DNA from: Micromonospora_J zhanjiangensis
Lineage (GTDB): Bacteria; Actinomycetota; Actinomycetes; Mycobacteriales; Micromonosporaceae
DNA length: 64,000 nt
NCBI RefSeq assembly: GCF_042650605.1
Contig: NZ_JBHSBN010000022.1
Span: forward strand, 50,026-114,025
Direction of reading: 5' to 3'
This document shows, one piece after another, positions 51,589 to 58,919 of this stretch. A program made the position numbers and the translations under genes. The first letter of the stretch is position 1. Each line of letters opens with the position of its first letter. The notes beneath the pieces were generated by a model that saw nothing but the letters and a program-made list of their open reading frames with translations, was not told where the DNA came from and made no database searches.

Positions 51589-52569
51589 ATGAGCGGCAAG
51601 CAGATGGAGGGCGACAACCAGCGGCGCCGGGCGCTCGCCCGGCAGGCCCGCCAACGCGGCGACCGGGCCAGCCGGTCCGGCGCCACCCTGGGTTCGGCCA
51701 AGCAGGTCGAGCACCGGTCGGAGAAGCACCGGGACGGACCACCCGCCGCCGGATCGCGCAAACCGGTTCCCGGCCGGGGTGGTCCGCCGCCGGCGGCGCC
51801 CGCGCCGGAGCGGCCGTGGCCGCTGCCGGACCCCGACCCGGCCGGCACCGCGCCGGGGGCCGTCGCCGTCGTCCAGTACCGGCAGCTCGTCCACGACGTG
51901 GCACGGCACTCCGGGGTCGACTTCGACCAGGCCCGCGCGGCCGCCGAGGCGACCGTGCTCGCCCTGGCCCAGGCGCTGGAACCGGCCGGCCGGGAACAGC
52001 TGCTCGACGCCGTGCCTCCCGAACTGGGTGACGACCCGAGGCTGGCCACCACTAACCGGCGGACCGACCTGGCCGGATTCCTCGACGAGGTGGCCCGGCT
52101 CAGCGGTCGTACCCCGGAGCAGGCCCGCTACCAGGCGCAGGCCACCCTCGGCGCGCTTGCCGCACAGGATCCGGACCTGGTCGACTCGCTGGAACTCCCG
52201 ACGGCGTTGACCGATTTGCTGGGGCCGTCGCCGGCGGGCGGGGACGGGGTGGGGCCGGCCGGCGGCACCGCCGCGTTGACCGACGACGAGTTGCGGACCG
52301 CCCTGGCCGAGCTGCCGTACTGGTCGGGTGACCGGCGCGCGCTGTCCCGCACCATCGAGCTGCCGCCGGACAGCCTGGACCGGGTGCTGGACCGGCTGGC
52401 CCGACTCAAGGCCGACACCGGCCGCGGCCCCAGCATCGGCCGGCCGGCCCGCAACCTCGCGGTGCTCACCGTACGGACGAAGGGCGTCGGCGCGGTGACG
52501 GGGCTGGACGTCGAGCTGGCCCACCGGGTGGACGCGGCCGTCGACGAGGCGGGCGCCGGCCTCGCCTGA
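51589..52569 (+). CDS. DUF2267 protein fused to a degenerate pterin-dehydratase-like domain
   Basis: A 326-residue protein. The basic N terminus (RRRALARQARQRGDRASR) and a Pro-rich linker lead to a DUF2267-like helical unit (about 115-220: YRQLVHDVARHSGVDFDQARAAAEATVLALAQAL and FLDEVARLSGRTPEQARYQAQATLGALA). The C terminus (about 230-326) has the layout of pterin-4a-carbinolamine dehydratase (LTDDELRTALAELPYWSGD, LAVLTVRTKGVGAVTGLDVELAHRVD). The catalytic HHP is replaced by RGPSI and the later T-H by T-K, so it should be inactive as a dehydratase. This fold also serves as a dimerisation cofactor, so a structural role is possible. A SigB/F-like promoter lies just upstream. Confidence 0.78.
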   Translation: MSGKQMEGDNQRRRALARQARQRGDRASRSGATLGSAKQVEHRSEKHRDGPPAAGSRKPVPGRGGPPPAAPAPERPWPLPDPDPAGTAPGAVAVVQYRQLVHDVARHSGVDFDQARAAAEATVLALAQALEPAGREQLLDAVPPELGDDPRLATTNRRTDLAGFLDEVARLSGRTPEQARYQAQATLGALAAQDPDLVDSLELPTALTDLLGPSPAGGDGVGPAGGTAALTDDELRTALAELPYWSGDRRALSRTIELPPDSLDRVLDRLARLKADTGRGPSIGRPARNLAVLTVRTKGVGAVTGLDVELAHRVDAAVDEAGAGLA

Positions 52570-52603
52570 CCGGACCCACCATCGGGGCGTGCCGACGTCC
52601 GGT

Positions 52604-52609
52604 TACCGT
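52604..52609 (+). promoter_or_regulatory. -10 box that decides a leaderless start
   Basis: TACCGT ends 6 bases before GTG 52616. This supports GTG 52616 over the in-frame GTG 52589, which lies upstream of the -10. Confidence 0.55.
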
Positions 52610-52615
52610 GCCGGG

Positions 52616-53434
52616 GTGCGTCGTCCGGAGCGGGAACCCACCGGCCTGGCGGTACGGGTGGACTCCGGGCTGGCCGCCCTGGTGCCGGACCCGGCCCGGC
52701 CGGGCGGGCGGATCCTGCTGCTCGACGGGGTGGAGCAGTCGTACGTCGACGTCACCGACCCGACCTACCTGCACTTCGACTACGTACGCCGGATGGCCTC
52801 GGTCATCGACACCGCCACGCCGGCCGGGGCGCCGCTGCGGGCGCTGCACCTGGGCGCCGGTGGCCTGACCCTGCCGCGCTTCGTCGCCGCCACCCGCCCC
52901 GGCTCGACCCAGCGGGTGGTGGACCGGGACGCCGAGCTGGTCGAGCTGGTCCGGCGCGCGTTGCCGGCACCGGCCGGCGACCCGACGATCGTGATCGCCG
53001 ACGCGCGGGCGGCGGTGGAGTCCGCGTCGGACGCCGGCTTCGACCTCGTCCTCGGCGACGTGTACCGGGCGGCGCGGATGCCCGGTCACGTCGCGACGGC
53101 GCAGTTCGCCGCGCAGGTCGCCCGGGTGCTCCGGCCGGACGGCCTGTTCGTGGTCAACCTGACCGACCTGCCGCCGTTGGCCTTCTCCCGTACCCAGGTC
53201 GCCACCCTGCGGCACGTCTTCGCCGACGTGTGCCTGATCGCCGACCGCCGGATGGTCCGCGGCCGGCAGCACGGCAACGTGGTGCTCGCCGCCGCCCGCC
53301 GGGCGGGCCGGCTCCCGGTCGACCGGCTGGCCGCCCGCGCGGCCCGCGACCCGGTTCCCGGCCGGGTGCTGCACGGTGCCGACCTCGCCGCGTTCGCCGC
53401 CGGCGCCCGGCCGTCGTTCGACCCGCCGGCCTGA
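52616..53434 (+). CDS. Spermidine-synthase-like methyltransferase-fold protein
   Basis: A 272-residue protein with the spermidine synthase fold: an N-terminal beta unit (ILLLDGVEQSYVDVTDPTYLHFDYVRRM), then a Rossmann region LRALHLGAGGLTLPRFVAA, VDRDAELVELV, IADARAAVES and FDLVLGDVYR. The acidic pair of true aminopropyltransferases is not clearly kept, and these actinobacterial proteins are often called fused or stand-alone spermidine-synthase-like; the substrate is uncertain. Convergent with NDH-2. Confidence 0.83.
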   Translation: MRRPEREPTGLAVRVDSGLAALVPDPARPGGRILLLDGVEQSYVDVTDPTYLHFDYVRRMASVIDTATPAGAPLRALHLGAGGLTLPRFVAATRPGSTQRVVDRDAELVELVRRALPAPAGDPTIVIADARAAVESASDAGFDLVLGDVYRAARMPGHVATAQFAAQVARVLRPDGLFVVNLTDLPPLAFSRTQVATLRHVFADVCLIADRRMVRGRQHGNVVLAAARRAGRLPVDRLAARAARDPVPGRVLHGADLAAFAAGARPSFDPPA

Positions 53435-53442
53435 CCGCGCGG

Positions 53443-54744
53443 TCAGCGGGCGCGCACCGGCATCTCCGGGGCCGCGTTCTCCAGCGGTACGTCGTTGGCC
53501 GGCACCAGGCCGAGCTGCACGCCCGGCCGACGCGTCGTCGCGTCGAGCAGCCAGTCCGCACCGACCCGGGCCCGGTTGCCCGGCATCGCGAACAGGTGGT
53601 AACCCCGGGTCACCGCCTTCGCCGGCAGCCCGGCCAGCGGCACGTGCAACGGGTTCGCGGCCGCGTCCCGGCCGCCCAGGTCCACCACGAACCCCAGGTC
53701 GTGATGCCGGTACGGGCGGCACCGGCCCTGCCCGAACGACGCGGCGATGTTGTGCGCCACGAGCTTGCCCTGCCGCTCGGCGTGCTGCGCGGTCATCGGG
53801 GTGATCTTGCCGGGCCGGGTCAGGTCCGGCACCGCGGCGGCGTCGCCGCAGGCGAAGACCTCCGGCCGGCCGGGTACGCCGAGGAACTCGTCCACCAGCA
53901 GCCGACCCTTCTCGGTCCGCAGCCCGAGCCCGTCGACCAGCGGGTCGGGTCGCACGCCGACGCACCAGACCAGCGAACGGGTGGGCACCGACCGGCCGTC
54001 GCTGAGGCGTACCCCGTCGCCGGTGGCCTGCTTCACGGACATGCCGAGACAGACCTCGACGCCGCGACCGTCGAGCACCCGCCGGGCGGTCTCGGACATC
54101 CGCGGGTCCAGCTCGGGCAGCACCCGGTCGGCCACGTCGATCAGCATCCACCGCGGGCGCAGGCCCAGCCGCGGGTGCTGGGTGGCCAGTTCGTCGGTGA
54201 ACAACTGCCCGTGCGCGGCGACCTCGGTGCCGGTGTACCCGGCGCCGACCACCACGAAGGTGCACCGGGCCTCCCGCTCGGCGGGGTCCTCGGCCACCTC
54301 GGCCAACTCGATCTGCCGGACGATGTGGTCGTGCAGGTAGAGGGCCTCGGGCAGGCCGCGGAAGCCGTGCGCGTGCTCGGTCACCCCGGGGATCGGCAGC
54401 AGCTTGTTGACGCTGCCGACGGCCAGCACCAGCCGGTCGTAGGTCAGTTCGCCGGCGCCGTTGTCGGGTTGCTGGTAGCCGACCCGCCGGCCGTCCAGGT
54501 CGATCCGGTCCGCCTCGCCGATGACCACCCGGACGTCGGGCAGGGTCGCGCTGAGCGGAACGGAGATCCGGGTCGGTTCCAGGACACCGGCCGCCACCTC
54601 GGGCAGCAGCGGCAGGTAGAGGAAGTAGTCGGTCGGGTTCAGCAGGACGATCTCGGCGCGACCGCGGGCGATCCGGGCCAGGCTCTTCGCCGCGTGGTAG
54701 CCGGCGAACCCGGCGCCGACGATCAGGACGCGTGGTTTCGTCAT
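53443..54744 (-). CDS. Type II NADH dehydrogenase (NDH-2) family oxidoreductase
   Basis: A 433-residue FAD flavoprotein. The FAD motif VGAGFAGYHAAKSL opens the chain and NAD binding is at VVVGAGYTGTEVAAH (near 170). LNPTDYFLYLPLLPEVAAG and FACGDAAAVPDL, QHAERQGKLVAHNI are typical of the Ndh family. It passes electrons from NADH to menaquinone at the membrane without pumping protons. A C-terminal amphipathic membrane anchor is expected but only weakly visible. ATG 54744 follows AGGGG; an upstream start adds 11 residues without a motif. Confidence 0.88.
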   Translation of the reverse strand: MTKPRVLIVGAGFAGYHAAKSLARIARGRAEIVLLNPTDYFLYLPLLPEVAAGVLEPTRISVPLSATLPDVRVVIGEADRIDLDGRRVGYQQPDNGAGELTYDRLVLAVGSVNKLLPIPGVTEHAHGFRGLPEALYLHDHIVRQIELAEVAEDPAEREARCTFVVVGAGYTGTEVAAHGQLFTDELATQHPRLGLRPRWMLIDVADRVLPELDPRMSETARRVLDGRGVEVCLGMSVKQATGDGVRLSDGRSVPTRSLVWCVGVRPDPLVDGLGLRTEKGRLLVDEFLGVPGRPEVFACGDAAAVPDLTRPGKITPMTAQHAERQGKLVAHNIAASFGQGRCRPYRHHDLGFVVDLGGRDAAANPLHVPLAGLPAKAVTRGYHLFAMPGNRARVGADWLLDATTRRPGVQLGLVPANDVPLENAAPEMPVRAR

Positions 54745-54885
54745 AGCCCCTGGCGTTCCCGGCACACCCCCCGACAAACATCGGTGCCTCCGCGGCCTCC
54801 GGCGGCCGGATGACGGTGCGACTGCAGTCGCGTACGTCCAGGAGCCGGCCTCCCGGGCAGCTGACCGGCCACGATCACTGGCACT

Positions 54886-54921
54886 TTTTCGGTAGCCGTC
54901 CCGGGGTGTCCTGCCGAAAAA
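54886..54921. terminator. Long-loop inverted repeat, possible terminator
   Basis: TTTTTCGG (54886-54893) and CCGAAAAA (54914-54921) are perfect inverse complements around a 20-base G/C-rich loop, in the gap between the NDH-2 start and the SpoU remnant. It could terminate transcripts from either direction. Confidence 0.4.
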
Positions 54922-54978
54922 CTGTCAACGATCGTGAACGCCGCTCAGGGCAGCCCGGGTGCGGCCAGTTCGCGACGT

Positions 54979-55146
54979 TCACAGCAGTCCGGCGAGCCGG
55001 TAGAGGACCTGCGAACCCGCCACCGCGACGTTCAGGCTGGTCCCCGTACCGACCATGGGTATCTCCACGACGGCGTCGAGCACGTCCAACGCCTCCTCGG
55101 GGATGCCGTCGGCCTCGCGGCCGAGCACCACCACCGTCCGGCGCAT
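54979..55146 (-). pseudogene. C-terminal fragment of a SpoU/TrmH RNA methyltransferase
   Basis: A 55-residue reading ending at TGA 54979-54981 matches only the last third of a SpoU-class methyltransferase: VVVLGREADGIPEEALDVLD (motif 2), then VVEIPMVGTGTSLNVAVAGS (motif 3, the knot). The N-terminal two thirds, including motif 1, are absent; upstream in-frame sequence does not look like the family. The ATG at 55144-55146 has no ribosome-binding site. The knot needs all three motifs, so this is a dead remnant. Confidence 0.75.
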
Positions 55147-55329
55147 CGGCCACAGTGGAGCGACGATGAGATAACCCCAGCAGGAGTGGGCCCCGGGACG
55201 GCGGGCGGCGCGCAGCTCGCGGCGGGGGGCGCACCCGGCCGGCCGGGCTCACCAGAGGGTGGCGGCTCCGCCGCGGGAGGGATCAGGCATCGGCGATGTG
55301 CTTCGCGGCGCGCCGGGCCCGGTCACCGG

Positions 55330-55360
55330 TTGACCTCAACCCGGGTTGAGGGACGACGAT
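55330..55360 (+). promoter_or_regulatory. SoxR/MerR-type operator and leaderless promoter
   Basis: TTGACC (55330-55335) overlaps an 18-base perfect palindrome CCTCAACCCGGGTTGAGG (55334-55351). The outer CCTCAA/TTGAGG halves equal those of the SoxR box. A poor -10, GACGAT (55355-55360), is 19 bases from the -35 and 6 bases before ATG 55367. No MerR gene is adjacent. Confidence 0.65.
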
Positions 55361-55366
55361 GCGCGG

Positions 55367-55849
55367 ATGGACACAGAGGAGATCTGGCTCGCCGAGGTGC
55401 AGGAGCGTTCATTCCACCGGGCCGGCGCCGCGACCACGTCGTCGTTCCCGGTGGCGAACCGGATGACCGGCGCGCAACTCGCGCGCCACCTCTCCCCCGG
55501 CGGGTACGGCGTGCTGGCCACCACGAGGGCCGACGGCCGGCCGCACGCGGCACCGACCAGCCTGGTCCGGCACGATCGGGCGATCTGGCTGCCGTCCGTC
55601 GCCGGCGCGGTACGCCTCGCCAACCTCGCGGTCAACCCGTGGGCGTCCCTGGTGGTGATGCGCGGCGACGGCCCGGAGCACGTGATGGCGTTGCTCGAAG
55701 GACCGACCACGGTCGTGGACGCGGCCACGGACGACGCCGCGGCGGCCGCCCGCCGGTACGGCCGCGAGCCGTCCTGGGCCACCGCGTGGATCCGACTGAC
55801 CCCGCGAAAGATCCTCAGCTACGCGGGCGCGGAGGCACTCCTGCCCTGA
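55367..55849 (+). CDS. Pyridoxamine-5'-phosphate-oxidase-like flavin/F420-binding protein
   Basis: A 160-residue split-barrel protein: YGVLATTRADGRPHAAPTSLVRHDRAIWLPS, then VRLANLAVNPWASLVVMRGDG and a C-terminal WIRLTPRKILSYAG. This matches the PNPOx-like superfamily used in F420- or FMN-dependent reductions. ATG 55367 is preferred over 55346 because of the promoter geometry. The SoxR-type palindrome implies control by a redox-sensing MerR-family protein encoded elsewhere. Confidence 0.83.
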   Translation: MDTEEIWLAEVQERSFHRAGAATTSSFPVANRMTGAQLARHLSPGGYGVLATTRADGRPHAAPTSLVRHDRAIWLPSVAGAVRLANLAVNPWASLVVMRGDGPEHVMALLEGPTTVVDAATDDAAAAARRYGREPSWATAWIRLTPRKILSYAGAEALLP

Positions 55850-55895
55850 CGCCCTCCGGGACCGGCTCGCCCGGGTGACGGGCCGGGACGGCCGG

Positions 55896-56243
55896 TCAGC
55901 CGTCGAGCGGGTTCGGTAGGCCACGGACCGGTTCGCCGACCAACCGCCGGTCGGCCTCGACCGGGCCGACCGGGTCCGGTGGCAGCGGTATCCGCAGGAA
56001 GACACTGCCGCGCAGGTCCAGCCAGGCGTCGGTGGGTGCCCGGACCAGCCGCAGCATCACCTCCCCGCAGCCGGGGCAGCGGGCCACCAGCCCGGGCGCG
56101 TGGGCGTACACCCGCAGGGTCGCCAGCGGGCCGGTCAGCCCGCACGACGCGCAGCGACAGTCCGCGGCGGACACCTCCACGGCGAAGACGTCCCGCAGCG
56201 GACCGGCAAGTTGGTTGCCGTCCAGATACTGCTCATCGATCAT
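55896..56243 (-). CDS. DUF6510 zinc-ribbon protein
   Basis: A 115-residue protein with two CxxC pairs (CRCASCG and CPGCGE) that should bind one zinc ion, and a conserved DGNQLAGPLRDVFA start typical of DUF6510. It is the last gene of a three-gene operon after the molybdopterin oxidoreductase and the ferredoxin-reductase-like gene, an arrangement seen repeatedly in actinobacteria. The role is unknown, perhaps maturation or electron transfer. It ends with a Pro-rich tail. Confidence 0.82.
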   Translation of the reverse strand: MIDEQYLDGNQLAGPLRDVFAVEVSAADCRCASCGLTGPLATLRVYAHAPGLVARCPGCGEVMLRLVRAPTDAWLDLRGSVFLRIPLPPDPVGPVEADRRLVGEPVRGLPNPLDG

Positions 56244-56244
56244 G

Positions 56245-57012
56245 TCAACCTCCGGTGGGCCCGAACCGCTCGGTCCGGACCCGGCTCGGGTCGTGACCGA
56301 GGGCGACGAGAATGTCGGCGACCGCCTCGACGAAACCGGTCGGGCCGCAGACGTAGCAGGCCGGTTCGAGGTCTGCCGGCCATCCGTTGCTGTTCACGTC
56401 GGCGACGGTGATCCGGTGCGGGCTGCCGGGCCAGTCCGCCGGAGCCTCGCGGGTGTAGAGATGGAAGACGTCCAATCCCTGGTCGTCCCGGACCCGGCGG
56501 CGCAACTCGTCGGCGTAGTAGACGTCCTCGCCGGTGCGGGCCGAGTAGATCAGCCGGAACGGCGTCCGGCTGCCCGCCGCGCGCCGGGCCCGCACCATCG
56601 CCATCAGCGGCACGACGCCGGACCCGCCGCCGACCAGCAGCACCGGCGCGGTGTCCGCGGGCCGCCAGACGAACCACCCGCCGAGCGGTCCGCGGATCTC
56701 CACCGGGTCGCCGACCGCGAGGCCGTCCAGCAGGTACGGCGACACCTCACCGTCGGGCACCCGCTGCACGGTCAGCTCGATCCGGTCGTCGCCGGCCGAC
56801 CCGGCGATCGAGTACGACCGCTCGGCGCGGTAGCCGTCCTCGGCGGTCAGCCGCACGTCGACGTGCTGCCCGCCCAGGTGTCCGGGCCAGCCCGGCACCT
56901 CGAGCACCAGCGTGCCGGCCGTCGCTGTCTCGTCCCGGCGCTCGACCAGCCGGGCCACCCGCCAGCCCGACCGGCCGGCGGTCAGTCGCCCTGGTACCGC
57001 TGCTCGCGCCAC
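56245..57012 (-). CDS. Ferredoxin-NADP reductase-like flavoprotein
   Basis: A 255-residue FNR-fold oxidoreductase. The FAD domain has RAERSYSIAG (R-x-Y-S) and the NAD(P) domain has LLVGGGSGVVPLMAM, LIYSARTGEDVYY and a terminal YVCGPTGFVEAV. No 2Fe-2S plug is attached. GTG 57012 overlaps the molybdopterin gene by 31 bases; a start nearer 56958 is also possible. It probably passes electrons between NAD(P)H and the upstream molybdoenzyme. Confidence 0.87.
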   Translation of the reverse strand: MARAAVPGRLTAGRSGWRVARLVERRDETATAGTLVLEVPGWPGHLGGQHVDVRLTAEDGYRAERSYSIAGSAGDDRIELTVQRVPDGEVSPYLLDGLAVGDPVEIRGPLGGWFVWRPADTAPVLLVGGGSGVVPLMAMVRARRAAGSRTPFRLIYSARTGEDVYYADELRRRVRDDQGLDVFHLYTREAPADWPGSPHRITVADVNSNGWPADLEPACYVCGPTGFVEAVADILVALGHDPSRVRTERFGPTGG

Positions 57013-57581
57013 GGGTCACCGTAGTGGTGGTAGCCGGCGGTCTCCCAGAAACCGGGCTCGTCCTGGTCGGTCAGTCGGATGCCACGCACCCACTTCGCGG
57101 ACTTCCACAGGTACAGGTGCGGTACCAGCAGCCGGGCGGGCCCACCATGCTCGGGCGGCAGGTCCTCCCCGTCGTACCGGTGGACGATCCAGGCCTGCCC
57201 GTCCCGCAGGTCGTCCAGCGGCAGGTTGCTGGTGTAGCCGCCGTACGAGTGCACCAGCGCGTAGTCGGCGCCGGTGTCCACGTCGGCCAGCAGGGTGTCC
57301 AGCGAGACGCCCTCCCAGCTGGTGCCGAGCTTGGACCAGCGGGTGACGCAGTGCAGGTCGACGGTGGGCGTCTCGCCGGGCAGGGCCATCAGCTCCGGCC
57401 AGGACCAGCGGTGCTCGTCACCGGTCTCGGTGGTGATGACGAACTCCCAGCGGTCCGGCGTGACCCGGGGCGTGGGGCCGGCCGACAGCACCGGGAAGTC
57501 CTCGACCAGGTACTGCCCGGGTGGCAGGTCCGGCGTACCGGTGCGGCGCCGGCCCTGGAAGCCGGGTGACACGATGCCCAT
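56982..57581 (-). CDS. Sulfite-oxidase-type molybdopterin oxidoreductase
   Basis: A 199-residue protein of the YedY/sulfite oxidase family. The Cys that coordinates molybdenum lies in DLHCVTRWSKLGTSWEGVSL (near residue 78), followed by VHSYGGYTSNLPL, GEDLPPEHGGPARLLVPHLYLWKSAKWVRGI. There is no signal peptide, unlike MsrP, so it should be cytoplasmic. First gene of a three-gene operon with the FNR-like and DUF6510 genes. The substrate is unknown. Confidence 0.9.
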   Translation of the reverse strand: MGIVSPGFQGRRRTGTPDLPPGQYLVEDFPVLSAGPTPRVTPDRWEFVITTETGDEHRWSWPELMALPGETPTVDLHCVTRWSKLGTSWEGVSLDTLLADVDTGADYALVHSYGGYTSNLPLDDLRDGQAWIVHRYDGEDLPPEHGGPARLLVPHLYLWKSAKWVRGIRLTDQDEPGFWETAGYHHYGDPWREQRYQGD

Positions 57582-57681
57582 CCGCCAGTCGTACCACTCG
57601 GGCAGGTGTCGCGAATGCCGGATGGCCGCAATTGATCGGCCGCCGTGGCCGCGGCCCCGCGCTGCCGGCCCGCCGGTGCGG

Positions 57682-58689
57682 TCAGTCCTGGCCGGTTGTG
57701 ACGGGTTGCCGGGTCCGGGTGGCCCGGAGGCTGGTCAGGGTGACCACCACCAGGATCCCGATGATCACGCCGAGCGAGGCCAGCGTCGGGATCTGCGGCA
57801 CCGCGGACCAGACCCCGTGCGCCCAGTGCAGCGCCAGCTTGAGGCCGATGAAGGCGAGGATGATCGCCAGGCCGAAGCTGAGGTGCACCAGCCGGGACAG
57901 CGCGGCGTGCAGGACGAAGTACAACGCCCGCAGGCCGAGCAGGGCGAACGCGTTCGTGGCGAAGACCAGGTACGGGTCCTCGGTGATGCCGTACACGGCC
58001 GGGACCGAGTCGACGGCGAAGACGATGTCGGTGGCCAGTACGGCGACCGTCACCACGGCCAGCGGGGTGAGCGCCCGCCGCCCGCCGACCCGGGTGGTCA
58101 ACGCCGGGCCGTGGTATTCGTCGGTGACCGGCATGAACCGGCGCAGCAGCCGCACCGACCGCATCTTCGACACGTCCACCTCCGGCTGGTGCCCGGACAG
58201 CGCGTCCCGCAGCAGCTTGACCGCGGTGGCGATGAGGATCGCGGCGAACAGCAGGAAGGCCCAGTCCAGGCTCTGCAGGGCGGCGGCCCCGAGCGCGATG
58301 AACACCGCGCGCAGCACCAGCGCCCCGGCGATGCCGTAGAGCAGCACCCGTTGGGCCAGCGCGGCCGGCACGGCGAACGCGGCCAGCAGCAGCATGAAGA
58401 CGAACAGGTTGTCGACCGACAGCGACTTCTCGACCAGGTAACCGGTCAGGTACTCGACGCCCTGCGCGCCACCGAACCGCCACCAGAGGAAGAGGCCGAA
58501 GACGAGCGGCAGAGCGATGTAGAACGCCGACCAGCCGAGCGCCTCGCGCATCGAGACCTCGTGCGGTCGGCGGGTGACCAGGAAGTCGAGCACCAGCAGG
58601 GCCAGCACCCCGACGATGGTGACCGTCCAGAGGACGGGGCTGCCGACCGACGTGAGCGTGCTGGCGGCGAGAGTGCTGGGACCGGTCAT
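57682..58689 (-). CDS. TerC family membrane protein (putative Mn2+ exporter)
   Basis: A 335-residue protein with about eight transmembrane helices. Conserved acidic membrane motifs are VEKSLSVDNLFVF and VLATDIVFAVDSVPAV, the metal-binding repeats of TerC/Alx. A cytoplasmic loop with MRSVRLLRRFMPVT lies in the middle. TerC/Alx proteins export manganese or metallate secreted enzymes. The yybP-ykoY riboswitch and the ribosome-site hairpin just upstream strongly support manganese-responsive expression. ATG 58689 follows GAGGAG. Confidence 0.92.
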   Translation of the reverse strand: MTGPSTLAASTLTSVGSPVLWTVTIVGVLALLVLDFLVTRRPHEVSMREALGWSAFYIALPLVFGLFLWWRFGGAQGVEYLTGYLVEKSLSVDNLFVFMLLLAAFAVPAALAQRVLLYGIAGALVLRAVFIALGAAALQSLDWAFLLFAAILIATAVKLLRDALSGHQPEVDVSKMRSVRLLRRFMPVTDEYHGPALTTRVGGRRALTPLAVVTVAVLATDIVFAVDSVPAVYGITEDPYLVFATNAFALLGLRALYFVLHAALSRLVHLSFGLAIILAFIGLKLALHWAHGVWSAVPQIPTLASLGVIIGILVVVTLTSLRATRTRQPVTTGQD

Positions 58690-58696
58690 CGGGGCT

Positions 58697-58722
58697 CCTC
58701 GAACATGAAGAAATGTTCGAGG
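58697..58722 (-). promoter_or_regulatory. Hairpin that sequesters the terC ribosome-binding site
   Basis: A perfect 10-base stem CCTCGAACAT/ATGTTCGAGG with a 6-base loop. The 3' arm supplies the GAGG of the terC GAGGAG site, 7 bases before the ATG. It is the likely expression platform of the riboswitch, acting on translation. Confidence 0.7.
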
Positions 58723-58752
58723 TCTCCTTCACCCGCCGGGGCGGGTGACCAC

Positions 58753-58835
58753 CCGGGGCGCGCGTGCGCGGCCGTACTGACCGGGATGGTGCTTGGGAAG
58801 TACTCCCCTCGGGCTCCCAAGCTAGGGCACCCCGG
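58753..58835 (-). promoter_or_regulatory. yybP-ykoY manganese riboswitch
   Basis: On the minus strand: P1 CCGGGG (58835-58830) pairs with CCCCGG (58758-58753); GCTTGGGA (58822-58815) pairs with TCCCAAGC (58798-58791), enclosing GGGGAGTA (58808-58801), the conserved Mn-binding L1 segment. The second conserved element CGGTCAGTACGG lies at 58783-58772. It precedes terC, a standard target of this riboswitch class. Confidence 0.8.
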
Positions 58836-58907
58836 TCCGGCTGGCAAGGACGGCGGCTGGGAGTTCCCTGGGAACGCGCCGTGATCCGCCGAGGGCCACG
58901 GTTGTCC

Positions 58908-58913
58908 TATCGT
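58908..58913 (+). promoter_or_regulatory. -10 box of a leaderless promoter
   Basis: TATCGT ends 6 bases before GTG 58920 of the CaiB-type gene, favouring that start over upstream readings. Confidence 0.5.
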
Positions 58914-58919
58914 GGCCCG

